Origin: Heteroscillospira sp050943935 | Lineage (GTDB): Bacteria; Bacillota; Clostridia; Oscillospirales; Oscillospiraceae | Reading direction: 5' to 3' | Assembly (NCBI GenBank): GCA_050943935.1 | Contig: JBMNQC010000010.1 | Span: forward strand, 49,588-113,587 | DNA length: 64,000 nt | Shown here: in pieces, positions 41,895 through 51,891 of the stretch | How the letters are laid out: every line of letters begins with the position of its first letter | How positions within the stretch are numbered: the first letter of the stretch is position 1 | Notes under the pieces: model-generated | The model's database searches: none | What the model saw: the letters and a program-made list of their open reading frames with translations, nothing else | Told to the model about the DNA's origin: nothing | Program-made: the position numbers and the translations under genes

Positions 41895-44348
41895 ATGCCG
41901 GCTAAGACCGCAAAAATCGCCGTTTCCGCGGCGACATATTGGGTAGATAAGCCCTATGATTACCTGATACCGGAGCAGCTCCTGCCCTCTGTGCGCCCCG
42001 GTGTCCGGGTTACAATACCCTTTGGACGGGGCAACCGCAGGGCCGAGGGCATAGTCCTGGCCTTCGGCGAGGCAAAGCCCGACCAGAAGTTAAAGTGCGT
42101 GGAGACCGTGCTGGACTCCGAGCCTGTGCTGGACGGAGATATGCTGCGCCTTGCCATGTGGATGCGCGAGAGGTTTTTCTGCACCGTCTACGACGCTGTA
42201 AAAGCCATGCTGCCTGCCGGACTGTGGTACTCCATACGCTCGGTCTATTCCATAGCCGAAGGTGTGGACAGGGCTATGGCCTACGACTCCGCGGGGAAAT
42301 CAGCCCGTGAGTCAGCCGTGCTGGATGTGCTGTTTGCCAATGAGGGCAAGTGTGAACTGCGCACCATAGAGTCCGCCTTCGGGGAGCAGAGCCCCAACGC
42401 CGCTCTGTCCTCCCTTGTGAAGAAGGGCGTGATTGCCGCCGACGCCATGGAGCTTCGGCGCATACGGGACAAGACTGTGGCCTCGGCAAGCCTTGCCGTC
42501 CCGGCCGAGGAGGCCATGGAAATAGCAAGGCAGAAAAAGCGCCGGGCTCCCCATCAGGCAGCCGTGCTGGAGCTTATGTGCACCGTGGGCCGCGCCGCTG
42601 TGAAGGAGATAAGCTACTTCACCGGCTGCACCTCAGCCACCGTGAACCGCCTTGCAAAGGACGGATACCTCGCCATAGAGGCCCAGGAGGTCTACCGCAG
42701 CCCAATCACCGTGCCGGAGGAGCGCGCGCCCCTGCCCGTCCTCAACGACAGCCAGCAGAGCGCCTACGAGGGCATACTGATGCTTACGAAGCGGAATGAG
42801 GCCCGCTGCGCCCTGCTCTTTGGCGTAACCGGCAGCGGAAAGACCACCATATACATCCGCCTCATAGCGGATATGCTCGCCCAGGGCCGCGGCGCCATAC
42901 TTCTGGTGCCTGAAATTTCCCTCACTCCCCAGATGATAGCCGTGTTCTCATCCCACTTCGGCTCACAGGTGGCCGTGCTGCACAGCAGCCTGGCAATAGG
43001 CGAACGCTACGACGAGTGGAAGCGCATACGCCGGGGCGAGGCAAAGGTTGTCATCGGCACCCGCAGCGCCGTGTTCGCCCCTGTACAGGAGCTGGGACTT
43101 ATCATAATAGACGAGGAGCAGGAGGATACCTACAAATCCGAAAATCCCCCGCGCTATCACGCCCGGGACGTGGCAAAATACCGCTGCGCCGCCTCAAAAG
43201 CCCTGCTGCTCCTTGGCTCCGCCACACCGGATGTGGAGAGCCGCTATTATGCGGACAGGGGCAAATATGCATACTTCACCCTGGCCGGCCGCTATAACGA
43301 GATGGCCCTGCCCCAGGTGCGCATAGTGGATATGAAGATGGAGCTGCGCGCCGGAAACGGCGGCAGCATCAGCTCCGTCCTACGGGCAGAGATACAGCGC
43401 AATCTGGACAGGGGAGAGCAGACCATACTGTTTCTCAACCGCCGGGGCACAAATAAACTAATCACCTGCGCGGAATGTGGGTATACTTACCAGTGTCCAC
43501 GCTGCAGCGTCAGTCTCACATATCACAGCGCCAATCGGCGGCTCATGTGCCATTACTGCGGCTATTCTGTGAGAGTGGACGAGCGCTGCCCCGACTGCGG
43601 CGGCGCCCTGAGCTATATAGGCGCAGGCACCCAGAAGGTTGTGGAGGAGCTGGAGGAGCTTTTCCCGAATACGGAGATACTCCGTATGGACGCCGACTCC
43701 GTGGCCCCCGCGGGCAGCCATGAGGCCCTGCTGAACCGCTTCCGCCAGGAGAAAATACCCATAATGGTGGGCACTCAGATGGTCACCAAGGGACTTAACT
43801 TTGAAAACGTAACTCTGGTGGGCGTTATTTCCGCCGACCAGAGCCTGTATGCGGGAGATTACCGCTCCGGAGAGCGCACCTTTTCCCTCATAACCCAGGT
43901 TGTGGGACGCAGCGGCAGAGGCGATAAGCCCGGCCGCGCCGTCATACAGACCCTCACACCGGAAAACCAGACCATACTTCAGGCCGCCCGCCAGGATTAC
44001 GACAGCTTTTATCAGTCGGAGATATACCTGCGGGAGATGCTGCTGGTGCCGCCCTTTGCCGAGCTGTACGCCGTCACCGCCTCCGGGGCGGACGAGGCGG
44101 CGGTAGTGCGCTGCTGCGCCTTTGTGCGCGACAGGCTGCGCGAGGCTCTGGGAAAGGATGCCAGAGTGCTGGGCCCCGCGCCACTACCGGTGGTTCGGGT
44201 GAACAACCGCTACCGCTATCGGGTCACCGTCAGCGGCGGAAGCGGCGCCGCCATACGCGGCGCGGTATCCGGCCTGCTCAACTACTGCAACACCGCAAAA
44301 GAATTCAGGGGCGTCTCGCTGTATGCGGACCTTAACCCCGGAGATTAG
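41895..44348 (+). CDS. priA: Primosomal replication restart helicase PriA
   Basis: 817 residues. An N-terminal 3'-DNA-binding domain (VSAATYWVDKPYDYLIPEQL), a superfamily 2 helicase core with Walker A GVTGSGKTTIY, and eight zinc-binding cysteines in CAECGYTYQCPRC, CHYCGYS and CPDCGG. It reloads the replicative helicase on stalled forks. The helicase II motif reads DEEQ where the E. coli and Bacillus enzymes have DEEH. It is followed by def after 9 nt. Confidence 0.96.
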   Translation: MPAKTAKIAVSAATYWVDKPYDYLIPEQLLPSVRPGVRVTIPFGRGNRRAEGIVLAFGEAKPDQKLKCVETVLDSEPVLDGDMLRLAMWMRERFFCTVYDAVKAMLPAGLWYSIRSVYSIAEGVDRAMAYDSAGKSARESAVLDVLFANEGKCELRTIESAFGEQSPNAALSSLVKKGVIAADAMELRRIRDKTVASASLAVPAEEAMEIARQKKRRAPHQAAVLELMCTVGRAAVKEISYFTGCTSATVNRLAKDGYLAIEAQEVYRSPITVPEERAPLPVLNDSQQSAYEGILMLTKRNEARCALLFGVTGSGKTTIYIRLIADMLAQGRGAILLVPEISLTPQMIAVFSSHFGSQVAVLHSSLAIGERYDEWKRIRRGEAKVVIGTRSAVFAPVQELGLIIIDEEQEDTYKSENPPRYHARDVAKYRCAASKALLLLGSATPDVESRYYADRGKYAYFTLAGRYNEMALPQVRIVDMKMELRAGNGGSISSVLRAEIQRNLDRGEQTILFLNRRGTNKLITCAECGYTYQCPRCSVSLTYHSANRRLMCHYCGYSVRVDERCPDCGGALSYIGAGTQKVVEELEELFPNTEILRMDADSVAPAGSHEALLNRFRQEKIPIMVGTQMVTKGLNFENVTLVGVISADQSLYAGDYRSGERTFSLITQVVGRSGRGDKPGRAVIQTLTPENQTILQAARQDYDSFYQSEIYLREMLLVPPFAELYAVTASGADEAAVVRCCAFVRDRLREALGKDARVLGPAPLPVVRVNNRYRYRVTVSGGSGAAIRGAVSGLLNYCNTAKEFRGVSLYADLNPGD

Positions 44349-44357
44349 GAGATAGAA

Positions 44358-44861
44358 ATGGCTATTCGTACCATACTTACCCAGGAAGACCCGGCGCTGA
44401 GCAAGAAGTGCCGCGTTGTAACTGATTTCAACGCCCGCCTCCACCAGCTGCTGGATGACCTGGGCGACACTCTGCTGGAGAGCGGCGGCGTGGGCCTTGC
44501 CGCGCCCCAGGTGGGCGTACTGCGCCGCGCCGTTGTGGTGCTTGAGACCAACGTGGGCGAGGACGAGGATGAGATACTCTATGAGCTCATAAACCCAGAG
44601 ATAATCGAGACCTCCGGTGAGCAGACCGGACCCGAGGGCTGCCTCAGCGTCCCCGGCGTGTTCGGCGAGGTCACCCGCCCCGACTATGTAAAGGTCCGCG
44701 CCCAGGACCGCGACGGCGAATACTTCGAGGTGGAAGGCGAGGGCCTTACCGCCAGATGCTTCTGCCACGAAATAGAGCACCTGGACGGCCACCTGTTCCT
44801 GGAAAAGGCCACCCGTATCCTGGACCCCGAAGAGCTTGAGACCGGAGATGAGGAAGAATGA
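44358..44861 (+). CDS. def: Peptide deformylase
   Basis: 167 residues. The three deformylase motifs are GVGLAAPQVG, EGCLSVPG and CHEIEHLDG (HExxH), with the Cys and two His binding the metal. It removes the formyl group from new proteins. It overlaps fmt by 4 nt, giving the usual formylation/deformylation pair. Confidence 0.97.
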   Translation: MAIRTILTQEDPALSKKCRVVTDFNARLHQLLDDLGDTLLESGGVGLAAPQVGVLRRAVVVLETNVGEDEDEILYELINPEIIETSGEQTGPEGCLSVPGVFGEVTRPDYVKVRAQDRDGEYFEVEGEGLTARCFCHEIEHLDGHLFLEKATRILDPEELETGDEEE

Positions 44862-45781
44862 AAATCGTTTTCATGGGCACGCCGGATATAGCGGCTGCCT
44901 CCCTGAAGGCGCTTATTGATGCAGACTATGATATAGCCGCTGTGTTTACCCAGCCGGATAAGCCCCGTAACCGCGGCATGAAGCTCGGCTTCAGCCCCGT
45001 CAAGGAGCTGGCTGTGGAGCACGGTATACCCGTGTACCAGCCCGCCAGTCTCCGGGACGGCGAGGCTGAGGCGCTGTTGCGCTCCATCGCCCCCGACCTC
45101 ATAGCCGTGGTGGCCTACGGGCGTATCATCCCCACGGAGATAATCGAGATACCGCCTCTGGGCTGCATCAATATACACGCGTCCCTGCTGCCCAAATACC
45201 GGGGCAGCGCCCCCGTGCAGTGGTCTGTGCTCAACGGCGATAAATACGCCGGACTTACCAGCATGCACATCGCCCCCGCGCTTGACAGCGGCGATATGAT
45301 TTACACCGCAAAGACCGAAATAGGCGAGTTTGAGACCAGCGGCGAGCTGTTCGACCGCCTGTGCCCCATGGGCGGCGAGCTGCTGGTAAAAACCATACGC
45401 GCCCTGGAGGACGGCACCGCCCCCCGTGAGCCTCAGAACGAGGCGGAGGCAACTCTTGCGCCCATGCTCTCCCGGGATATGAGTCCCATAGACTGGAACA
45501 AAACTCCCCGGGAGATCGTCAAACATATATGCGGTCTCCACCCCTGGCCCTGCGCCACCATGACCGTGGGCGGGACGGTTTTCAAGGTACACGCCGCCGC
45601 ATACACGGAAAACCACACCGATAAAGCCCCGGGAAGCGTTGTGAGCGCCGGAAAGCAGGGACTGGAAATGGCCTGCGCCAATGGCGAGACCCTTGTGATA
45701 ACACAGCTCCAGGCTCCCGGCGGCAAACGTATGGCCGCCGCAGACTACCTGCGGGGCCATCCCATAGAGGTGCAGGCATGA
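44858..45781 (+). CDS. fmt: Methionyl-tRNA formyltransferase
   Basis: 307 residues; formylates initiator Met-tRNA. The formyl-folate site shows NIHASLLPKYRGSAPVQW and TSMHIAPALDSGDM. N-terminal Rossmann opening MKIVFMGTPDIAAASL. It overlaps def and rsmB by 4 nt on both sides. Confidence 0.97.
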   Translation: MKIVFMGTPDIAAASLKALIDADYDIAAVFTQPDKPRNRGMKLGFSPVKELAVEHGIPVYQPASLRDGEAEALLRSIAPDLIAVVAYGRIIPTEIIEIPPLGCINIHASLLPKYRGSAPVQWSVLNGDKYAGLTSMHIAPALDSGDMIYTAKTEIGEFETSGELFDRLCPMGGELLVKTIRALEDGTAPREPQNEAEATLAPMLSRDMSPIDWNKTPREIVKHICGLHPWPCATMTVGGTVFKVHAAAYTENHTDKAPGSVVSAGKQGLEMACANGETLVITQLQAPGGKRMAAADYLRGHPIEVQA

Positions 45782-47067
45782 GCCGCTCACCCCGTGATGC
45801 AGCTCTCACCGTGCTTGAGCGCTGCCGCCGGGGCGGCGCCTGGTCGGATGCTGTGCTGGACGCCGTCCTCACCGAGTCGGGACTTTCCGGCCGCGACGCC
45901 GCCCTGTGCACACGCCTCTGTACAGGCTGCATACAGAACGCCGCCCTCTGTGACTTTTATATCGACTGCTACAGCTCCGTAAAGACCAAAAAGCTGGAGC
46001 CCAAGATACTGGACATCCTGCGCCTGGGCGTGTATCAGCTGGTGTTTATGGACCGCATCCCGGCCCACGCCGCCGTCAGCCAGGGCGTCAGTCAGGCAAG
46101 ACGGGCAAACCATAAGGCCGCGGGCCTTGTGAACGCCGTCCTGCGCCGGGTTTCGGAGAATCTTGAAAAGCTCCCCGAAGTACCCGGAAAGGGCACGGCG
46201 GAGCATCTCGCCGTAAAATACAGCCACCCTCTGTGGCTGTGCCGCACCCTCATTGAGGAGCGTGGCTATGATTTCGCCGAGGCGCTGCTCCGGGAAAATA
46301 ACGCCGCCCCCAGCCCCACGGCTCAGGTGAACACACTTAAAACAACCGCCGCCGAGCTTCGGGAAAAGCTGGCGGAGGAGGGCGCGGAGTGTACCGGTAC
46401 AAAAGTTCCGAACGCCCTTGAGCTCAGCTCCGCAGGAGATATAAAAAAGCTTCAGAGCTTCCGGGACGGCCTGTTCTACATTCAGGATAACGCCGCCCGC
46501 ATGGCTGTGCTCACCGCCGGACCCAAGCCCGGTATGCGCGTGCTGGACGCCTGCGCCGCCCCAGGCGGCAAGAGCTTCGCCGCCGCAATAGCCATGGAAA
46601 ACCGCGGCGAGATAGTTTCCTGCGACATACATGAGAAAAAGCTCGCCCGTATAGAAAATACCGCAAAGCGCCTGGGAATAGATATCATCAGCACCCGCCC
46701 CATGGACGCCCGCAGACCCGCGGAGGAGTTCCGGGAGTATTTCGATATGGTCCTGGCCGACGTGCCCTGCTCCGGCATAGGCGTCATACGCAAAAAGCCG
46801 GATATCCGCGCCAAGAGCGAGGAGGACACCCTGCGCTTTCCGGAGATACAGCTTGATATACTCCGGGGCCTATCCCATACGGTAAAGCCCGGCGGTGTCC
46901 TGCTGTATTCCACCTGCACGGTCCTGCGCCGGGAAAACGAGGAGCTGGCTGGAGCCTTCCTCCGTGAAAACGGAGATTTTGCCCTGGAGGGCGAAATGCG
47001 CACCCTGTTCCCCAATACCGACGGCACCGACGGATTTTTCATCTGCAAACTGAGGAAAAAAGCATGA
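45778..47067 (+). CDS. rsmB: 16S rRNA (cytosine-967-C5) methyltransferase
   Basis: 429 residues. An N-terminal NusB-like domain (to about 140) precedes the methyltransferase. The SAM loop is DACAAPGGKSFAAA, the catalytic Cys are in ADVPCSGIGVIRKKPDI and YSTCTVL. Overlaps fmt and rlmN by 4 nt. Confidence 0.95.
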   Translation: MSRSPRDAALTVLERCRRGGAWSDAVLDAVLTESGLSGRDAALCTRLCTGCIQNAALCDFYIDCYSSVKTKKLEPKILDILRLGVYQLVFMDRIPAHAAVSQGVSQARRANHKAAGLVNAVLRRVSENLEKLPEVPGKGTAEHLAVKYSHPLWLCRTLIEERGYDFAEALLRENNAAPSPTAQVNTLKTTAAELREKLAEEGAECTGTKVPNALELSSAGDIKKLQSFRDGLFYIQDNAARMAVLTAGPKPGMRVLDACAAPGGKSFAAAIAMENRGEIVSCDIHEKKLARIENTAKRLGIDIISTRPMDARRPAEEFREYFDMVLADVPCSGIGVIRKKPDIRAKSEEDTLRFPEIQLDILRGLSHTVKPGGVLLYSTCTVLRRENEELAGAFLRENGDFALEGEMRTLFPNTDGTDGFFICKLRKKA

Positions 47068-48098
47068 AAAAGGATATAAAATCCCTGTATTTCGACGAGC
47101 TTGCGGAGGAGATACGCGCTCTGGGGGAGCCCGCCTTCCGCACCAAGCAGGTATACACCTGGCTCCACCAGCGGGGCGTAAGAAGCTTTGACGAGATGAC
47201 GGACCTCTCCAAAGGCCTGAGGGAAAAACTGGAAAATACATTTTACATCACAGCCCCCAAAGTGCTCCGCAAGCAGGTGTCCCAGCTTGACGGTACCATA
47301 AAATACTTGTGGGAGCTGCGTGACGGCAACGCCGTGGAGACGGTGCTCATGCGCTACAAGCACGGCAACACCGTCTGCATATCCACCCAGGTGGGCTGCC
47401 GCATGGGCTGCCGCTTCTGCGCCTCCACCATAGGCGGCCTTGTGCGCTGTCTGGAGCCCTCCGAGATGCTGGACGAGGTCATGTATACACAGCTGGACTC
47501 CGGAGTGCGCATCAGCAATATAGTGCTCATGGGCATAGGAGAGCCTCTGGATAACTTCGACAACGTCATGCGATTTCTCAGCATGGTGAACGACGAGCGG
47601 GGCCTGAACATAGGTATGCGCCATATATCCCTCAGCACCTGCGGCCTCACAGAAAAATTTGACAAACTGGCTGAGCTTAATTTACAATTGACTTTGTCGG
47701 TATCCCTCCACGGCCCTGACGACGAGACGCGAAACCGCATTATGCCGGTGAACCGCAGCAGGGGAGTGGAGCAGTTGTATGATGCCTGCGACAGGTATTT
47801 TAAAAAGACCGGCAGGCGCATATCCTTTGAATATGCCATGATAGACGGGGTGAACGACACTCCCCGCCACGCAAAAGAACTTGTAAGACAGGTGCGCCGT
47901 ATAGGCGGCCATGTCAATCTTATCCCGCTGAACCATGTGGAGGAGCGCGAGTTCGCCCCTTCCACCCCCGAGCATCTTAGGCAGTTTATTGAGATACTGC
48001 AGAACGGCGGAGTAAATGTCACCGTCCGGCGCAAGCTGGGCGGGGATGTGGATGCTTCCTGCGGCCAGCTCCGCAGGAAAATGGAGGCCGGCAGATAA
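47064..48098 (+). CDS. rlmN: 23S rRNA (adenine-2503-C2) methyltransferase
   Basis: 344 residues of a radical SAM methyltransferase. The cluster motif is GCRMGCRFCASTIGG, GEPLDNFDNV follows, and the C-terminal catalytic Cys is in DVDASCGQLR. It methylates A2503 and certain tRNAs. It precedes prpC after 23 nt. Confidence 0.96.
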   Translation: MKKDIKSLYFDELAEEIRALGEPAFRTKQVYTWLHQRGVRSFDEMTDLSKGLREKLENTFYITAPKVLRKQVSQLDGTIKYLWELRDGNAVETVLMRYKHGNTVCISTQVGCRMGCRFCASTIGGLVRCLEPSEMLDEVMYTQLDSGVRISNIVLMGIGEPLDNFDNVMRFLSMVNDERGLNIGMRHISLSTCGLTEKFDKLAELNLQLTLSVSLHGPDDETRNRIMPVNRSRGVEQLYDACDRYFKKTGRRISFEYAMIDGVNDTPRHAKELVRQVRRIGGHVNLIPLNHVEEREFAPSTPEHLRQFIEILQNGGVNVTVRRKLGGDVDASCGQLRRKMEAGR

Positions 48099-48121
48099 AT
48101 CCCGGCCGCATTGGAGGTTTT

Positions 48122-48844
48122 ATGAGAGCCTGCGGCATGACTGACATTGGAAAAGTCAGAAAGGAGAATCAGGATTCTTTCCTGATTCACGAACTTGGCG
48201 GCGCCGTCATAGGCGTCGTGTGCGACGGCATGGGCGGAGCCCGCAGCGGAAACGTGGCAAGCGAGCTGGCTGCGGAGTGCTTCACAGAGCACATACGCGA
48301 GTGCATGGAGAGCGGCGATATAGCGCTGCCTGAGCTTGTGCGGGAGGGCGCCTCATACTCAAACGTAAGGGTATACGACCGCGCCTTCACGGATTTTACC
48401 TGTGAGGGCATGGGCACAACGCTTGTGGGCGGTGTGTTCAGCGATGGGGGAGCCTGCATCGCCAATGTGGGTGACAGCCGCGCCTATATGATATCCCGCG
48501 GCGTTATCTGGCAGATTACTACCGACCATTCCTATGTGGAGGAGCTTGTTCGGAAGGGAATAATCCCGAGAGAGGCAGCCAGGACCCATCCAAAACGCAA
48601 TTACATCACCCGCGCGCTCGGCCTAGGACGTGATGTGGAGTGCGACGTATATAATGTAGAGGCACAGCCCGGCAATATTATACTGCTGTGCTCTGACGGC
48701 TTGTCCAACATGCTGGAAGAGGAAGAGATGCTTGCTATCTCCGGTACCTGCCGGACGCCGGATGAACTGTGCGCCGCGCTTATGGAAGCGGCGCTGAAGC
48801 GCGAGGCTACGGACAATATTACCGTGGCTGCTTTCTTCTTTTAA
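48122..48844 (+). CDS. prpC: PP2C-type protein phosphatase
   Basis: 240 residues with the PP2C metal motifs: TDIGKVRKENQDSF, GVVCDGMGGARSG, ANVGDSRAYMI and, near the end, REATDNITVAAFFF. It dephosphorylates the substrates of the neighbouring PASTA kinase. The phosphatase-kinase-rsgA order is widely conserved in Gram-positives. Confidence 0.95.
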   Translation: MRACGMTDIGKVRKENQDSFLIHELGGAVIGVVCDGMGGARSGNVASELAAECFTEHIRECMESGDIALPELVREGASYSNVRVYDRAFTDFTCEGMGTTLVGGVFSDGGACIANVGDSRAYMISRGVIWQITTDHSYVEELVRKGIIPREAARTHPKRNYITRALGLGRDVECDVYNVEAQPGNIILLCSDGLSNMLEEEEMLAISGTCRTPDELCAALMEAALKREATDNITVAAFFF

Positions 48845-48883
48845 ATCGGATTCACTACATCCTCATTCAATGGAGGTTCAGAT

Positions 48884-50626
48884 ATGGAAAACAGTATGGA
48901 CAGGTATCTCGGGAGGATACTTGACGACAGATATGAAATACTTGAGATGATAGGCCACGGCGGCATGGCCATGGTCTATAAGGCCGTGGACCACCGTCTT
49001 GGGAGAAACGTGGCCATAAAGGTTCTGCGTGAGGATTTGGCGCTGGACCAGGAATTCCGCCGCCGTTTCCAGAACGAGTCTCAGGCTGTAGCTATGCTGT
49101 CACACCCCAATATAGTCTCTGTCTATGATATGAGCTCCTCCGGAGGCATGGAGTATATCGTTATGGAACTGGTGGAGGGCATAAATCTCAAGCAGTACAT
49201 GAACAGCAAAGGTGTACTTACCTGGAAAGAAGCGCTGCATTTTGCATCGCAGATTTGCCGCGCTCTCAGCCACGCGCACGCAAAGGGCATAGTGCACCGG
49301 GATATAAAGCCGCACAATATCATGGTGGAGAAAAACGGCAGCGTCAAAGTGGCTGATTTTGGCATAGCCCGCCTCCAGGACGGCCCAAGCCCCAATACTC
49401 AGGAGACCATGGGTTCCGTACACTATATTTCGCCTGAACAGGCCAGAGGCGAAGCGTCGGACGCCAGAAGCGACCTGTACTCTCTGGGCATCATACTCTA
49501 TGAGATGCTCACCGGCCGCCTGCCTTTCACCGGCGACAGCGCCGTGTCCGTGGCTGTAAAGCATATAAACGGCGTGTTTGACGCTCCAAGAACCGTTAAT
49601 CCCGAAATACCTGAAAAGCTGGAGGAAATTATTCTGAAGGCCATGGCCGTTAACCCTGACGACCGTTATCAGACCGCCGACGAAATGCTGGCGGACCTGG
49701 AGCGCTTCCGCAAGGAGAAAAGTTCCCGCGGCGTCAAGCGTACCTCCGCCACAGACGAGCCGGAGGAAAACGTAGTCCCCGTGGGCCGCGGTGTGGATAT
49801 GGATAAGAAAAGCTATGAGCGCCGCCGGCAGCGCAGCCGCAAGGTGAGCATGCTTTCCGGCCTGTTCTGCATACTGCTGTTTCTGCTGGTCCTGTTTGTA
49901 TTTTTGTGGCAGTATCTCCTTCAGGATATTTTCCAGGAGGCCGACCGCATACGCATACCCAAATTCACCGGCAGCTACTATACTGATATACTGAACAACG
50001 CGGAATTTGACGAGGTTTTCAATTTTGAGGTGGTCTACAAGCCCGACGCCGAAATGCCCAAGAACATGATAATCGAACAGAGCATAGACGCCGATAAGAA
50101 CATGATGAAGGTTCGGGAGGGGATAGATATAACCCTTACCGTCTCCAGCGGTATACAGATGGTGCCTGTGCCCAGCGTGTACAACAAGGAGTACCGTGCG
50201 GCTGAGCAGGAAATACTGGAGGCGGGCCTTCTTGTGGAGATAGAGCGCGTGTACGACGACTCTATAACAAGGGATTATGTTATAAGCAGCAGTCCCGGAG
50301 AGGGCGAGAGCATATCCGTTGGCTCCACCGTGTATCTCAAGGTAAGCGACGGCCCGGAGATAGAGCCTGTGGCCGTGCCCAATGTCATAGGCCTCACAGA
50401 GCGTGCGGCCAAATCCCGCCTGAACGAGCGCGGACTGGAGCTTGGCACCGTAACGCCTGTAGAGAGCGACTATCCCGAGAATACTATTATCTGGCAGAGC
50501 ACGCCTCAGGGCACCATGGTTGACCCTGGCACAAAAATATATCTCCAGGTCTCCACCGGTCCTGCGGAGGAGTCACCTGAACCGGACAGCAGTCCGAACA
50601 CTACTTCATCCGGGGGGACGCAGTAA
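48884..50626 (+). CDS. prkC: PASTA-domain Ser/Thr protein kinase (PrkC type)
   Basis: 580 residues. The kinase domain (about 12-275) shows GHGGMAMVYKAVD, VAIKVLRED (Lys), HRDIKPHNIMV and VADFGIARL. One membrane helix (about 324-344) leads to three extracellular PASTA repeats (about 357-560), which bind muropeptides. In spore formers the kinase links peptidoglycan signals to growth and germination. The tail is Ser/Pro/Thr-rich. Confidence 0.96.
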   Translation: MENSMDRYLGRILDDRYEILEMIGHGGMAMVYKAVDHRLGRNVAIKVLREDLALDQEFRRRFQNESQAVAMLSHPNIVSVYDMSSSGGMEYIVMELVEGINLKQYMNSKGVLTWKEALHFASQICRALSHAHAKGIVHRDIKPHNIMVEKNGSVKVADFGIARLQDGPSPNTQETMGSVHYISPEQARGEASDARSDLYSLGIILYEMLTGRLPFTGDSAVSVAVKHINGVFDAPRTVNPEIPEKLEEIILKAMAVNPDDRYQTADEMLADLERFRKEKSSRGVKRTSATDEPEENVVPVGRGVDMDKKSYERRRQRSRKVSMLSGLFCILLFLLVLFVFLWQYLLQDIFQEADRIRIPKFTGSYYTDILNNAEFDEVFNFEVVYKPDAEMPKNMIIEQSIDADKNMMKVREGIDITLTVSSGIQMVPVPSVYNKEYRAAEQEILEAGLLVEIERVYDDSITRDYVISSSPGEGESISVGSTVYLKVSDGPEIEPVAVPNVIGLTERAAKSRLNERGLELGTVTPVESDYPENTIIWQSTPQGTMVDPGTKIYLQVSTGPAEESPEPDSSPNTTSSGGTQ

Positions 50627-50632
50627 CAAATT

Positions 50633-51517
50633 ATGAGCAGGGGAGTCATCACAAAAGCGCTCAGCGGTTTTTATTATGTGAGTTCTGAGGGCACTTGTTA
50701 CGAGTGCCGTGCCAGAGGCAAATTCAGACTCGATGGTATCAGTCCGCTGGTAGGCGACAATGTAGAAATAGAGACCGATGGCGCCAGGGGGATACTGGTA
50801 AAGATATATCCGCGGCGGAACCATTTCATCCGCCCGGCTGTGGCAAATGTTGATGTGCTTATAGTTATGGCCTCCGGCGTTGTGCCGGTAACGGACCCGT
50901 TCCTCATAGACCGGGTGGCCGCCATAGCCGAGCGCGCGAACTGCGATGTGCTTATATGTATAAATAAAACCGACCTGGACCCCGGCGACAAGCTGTTCGA
51001 TATCTACAGCAAGACCGGCTACAGGGTTATCCGGACCAGCGCCGAGACAGGCGAGGGCAGGGATGAGCTGCTGGACTATATAGCGGGCAAGACCTGCGCC
51101 TTCACCGGAAACTCCGGTGTGGGCAAATCCAGCATACTGAACGCCATAGCGCCCGAATTCGGCCTGGCTGTGGGCGACGTAAGCGAGAAACTGGGCCGTG
51201 GCCGCCACACCACACGCCATGTGGAGCTGTTCGACCTGGGGGACGGCACCTTTATAGCCGACACTCCGGGTTTTGCGTCCTTTGATTTTGAGAAGATGGA
51301 GCCCATTTTTAAAGACGAGATGCAGAATCTGTTCCGTGAGTTTCGCCCTTTCCTGGGCAAGTGCCGCTTCAATGACTGCGCCCATATCAAGGAGCCGGGC
51401 TGCGCCGTGCTGGAGGCCGTGGAGGCTGGCGTTATAGACCCCTCCCGCCATGCAAGCTATGTGCGCCTGTATGATCAGGCTGCCCAGCTGAAGGAATGGG
51501 AGTATTTGGAAAAATAG
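50633..51517 (+). CDS. rsgA: Ribosome small subunit-dependent GTPase A
   Basis: 294 residues. N-terminal OB domain, circularly permuted GTPase (G4 INKTDLDP, G1 GNSGVGKSSILN, G3 DTPGFASFD) and a C-terminal zinc site in CRFNDCAHIKEPGC. It helps 30S maturation. It starts 6 nt after prkC. The usual downstream rpe and thiN genes are missing; a hairpin and small sporulation genes follow instead. Confidence 0.96.
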   Translation: MSRGVITKALSGFYYVSSEGTCYECRARGKFRLDGISPLVGDNVEIETDGARGILVKIYPRRNHFIRPAVANVDVLIVMASGVVPVTDPFLIDRVAAIAERANCDVLICINKTDLDPGDKLFDIYSKTGYRVIRTSAETGEGRDELLDYIAGKTCAFTGNSGVGKSSILNAIAPEFGLAVGDVSEKLGRGRHTTRHVELFDLGDGTFIADTPGFASFDFEKMEPIFKDEMQNLFREFRPFLGKCRFNDCAHIKEPGCAVLEAVEAGVIDPSRHASYVRLYDQAAQLKEWEYLEK

Positions 51518-51534
51518 TTTTTGTGTAACATAAG

Positions 51535-51589
51535 TACCGCTTTGCGCATAGAATGTAGGGATACATTTTGCGTAAGGCGGTGCTTTTTT
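51535..51589 (+). terminator. Terminator-like long imperfect hairpin after rsgA
   Basis: The arms ACCGC...TTGCGCATAGAATGTA and TACATTTTGCGTAA...GCGGT pair imperfectly over about 20 bp and end in GCTTTTTT. The next start codon (51590) follows the T-run at once. CATAGAAT in the left arm resembles the -10 of mother-cell sigma factors (CATAnnnT), which would suit the sporulation genes downstream; this is weak evidence. Confidence 0.6.
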
Positions 51590-51745
51590 ATGCGCAGACC
51601 CTGCCGGCGTCCGCGGCCGTTTGGCTGTGCGGCCATAGTCGCGGGCGTCATAATCCTGCTCGGGCTCATTCTGCCCTCCGGATTCTGGTGGGTGGCCCTG
51701 GGAGTGGGACTTATAGTTTTCGGATGTTGGCTGCTCAGACTATGA
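51590..51745 (+). CDS. Small single-pass membrane protein, unknown
   Basis: 51 residues. A short Arg/Pro-rich head (MRRPCRRPRPFG) precedes one or two hydrophobic stretches (about 12-30 and 33-48), ending LRL. GGCGGTG about 8 nt upstream is a possible ribosome site. It lies just after a terminator and 17 nt before the SpoVM-like gene, so co-expression during sporulation is possible. No family recognised. Confidence 0.6.
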   Translation: MRRPCRRPRPFGCAAIVAGVIILLGLILPSGFWWVALGVGLIVFGCWLLRL

Positions 51746-51762
51746 ATGGAGGTTTTGGCTCA

Positions 51763-51840
51763 ATGAAGATTGTGGTGTTCAAAATGCCCGGGTTTTTCAC
51801 AAAGCTATACAGACGCTTTTCAAGAAAAAAGCGCGCATAA
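51763..51840 (+). CDS. spoVM: SpoVM-like amphipathic sporulation peptide
   Basis: 25 residues, close in length to B. subtilis SpoVM (26). Aligned without gaps, the shared residues are Met1, Lys2, Lys7, Pro9, Phe11, Arg17 and Arg24; Pro9 is important in the Bacillus peptide. SpoVM marks the forespore membrane by its curvature and anchors SpoIVA, the base of the coat. The Bacillus gene lies shortly after rsgA (cpgA) as well, and the next gene here is a SipL-like coat protein. GGAGG stands 10 nt before the ATG. Confidence 0.85.
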   Translation: MKIVVFKMPGFFTKLYRRFSRKKRA

Positions 51841-51891
51841 AGCCCTTACTCGGGCACATATACTGAAACAAAACCGCAAGGAGAAGATGAT

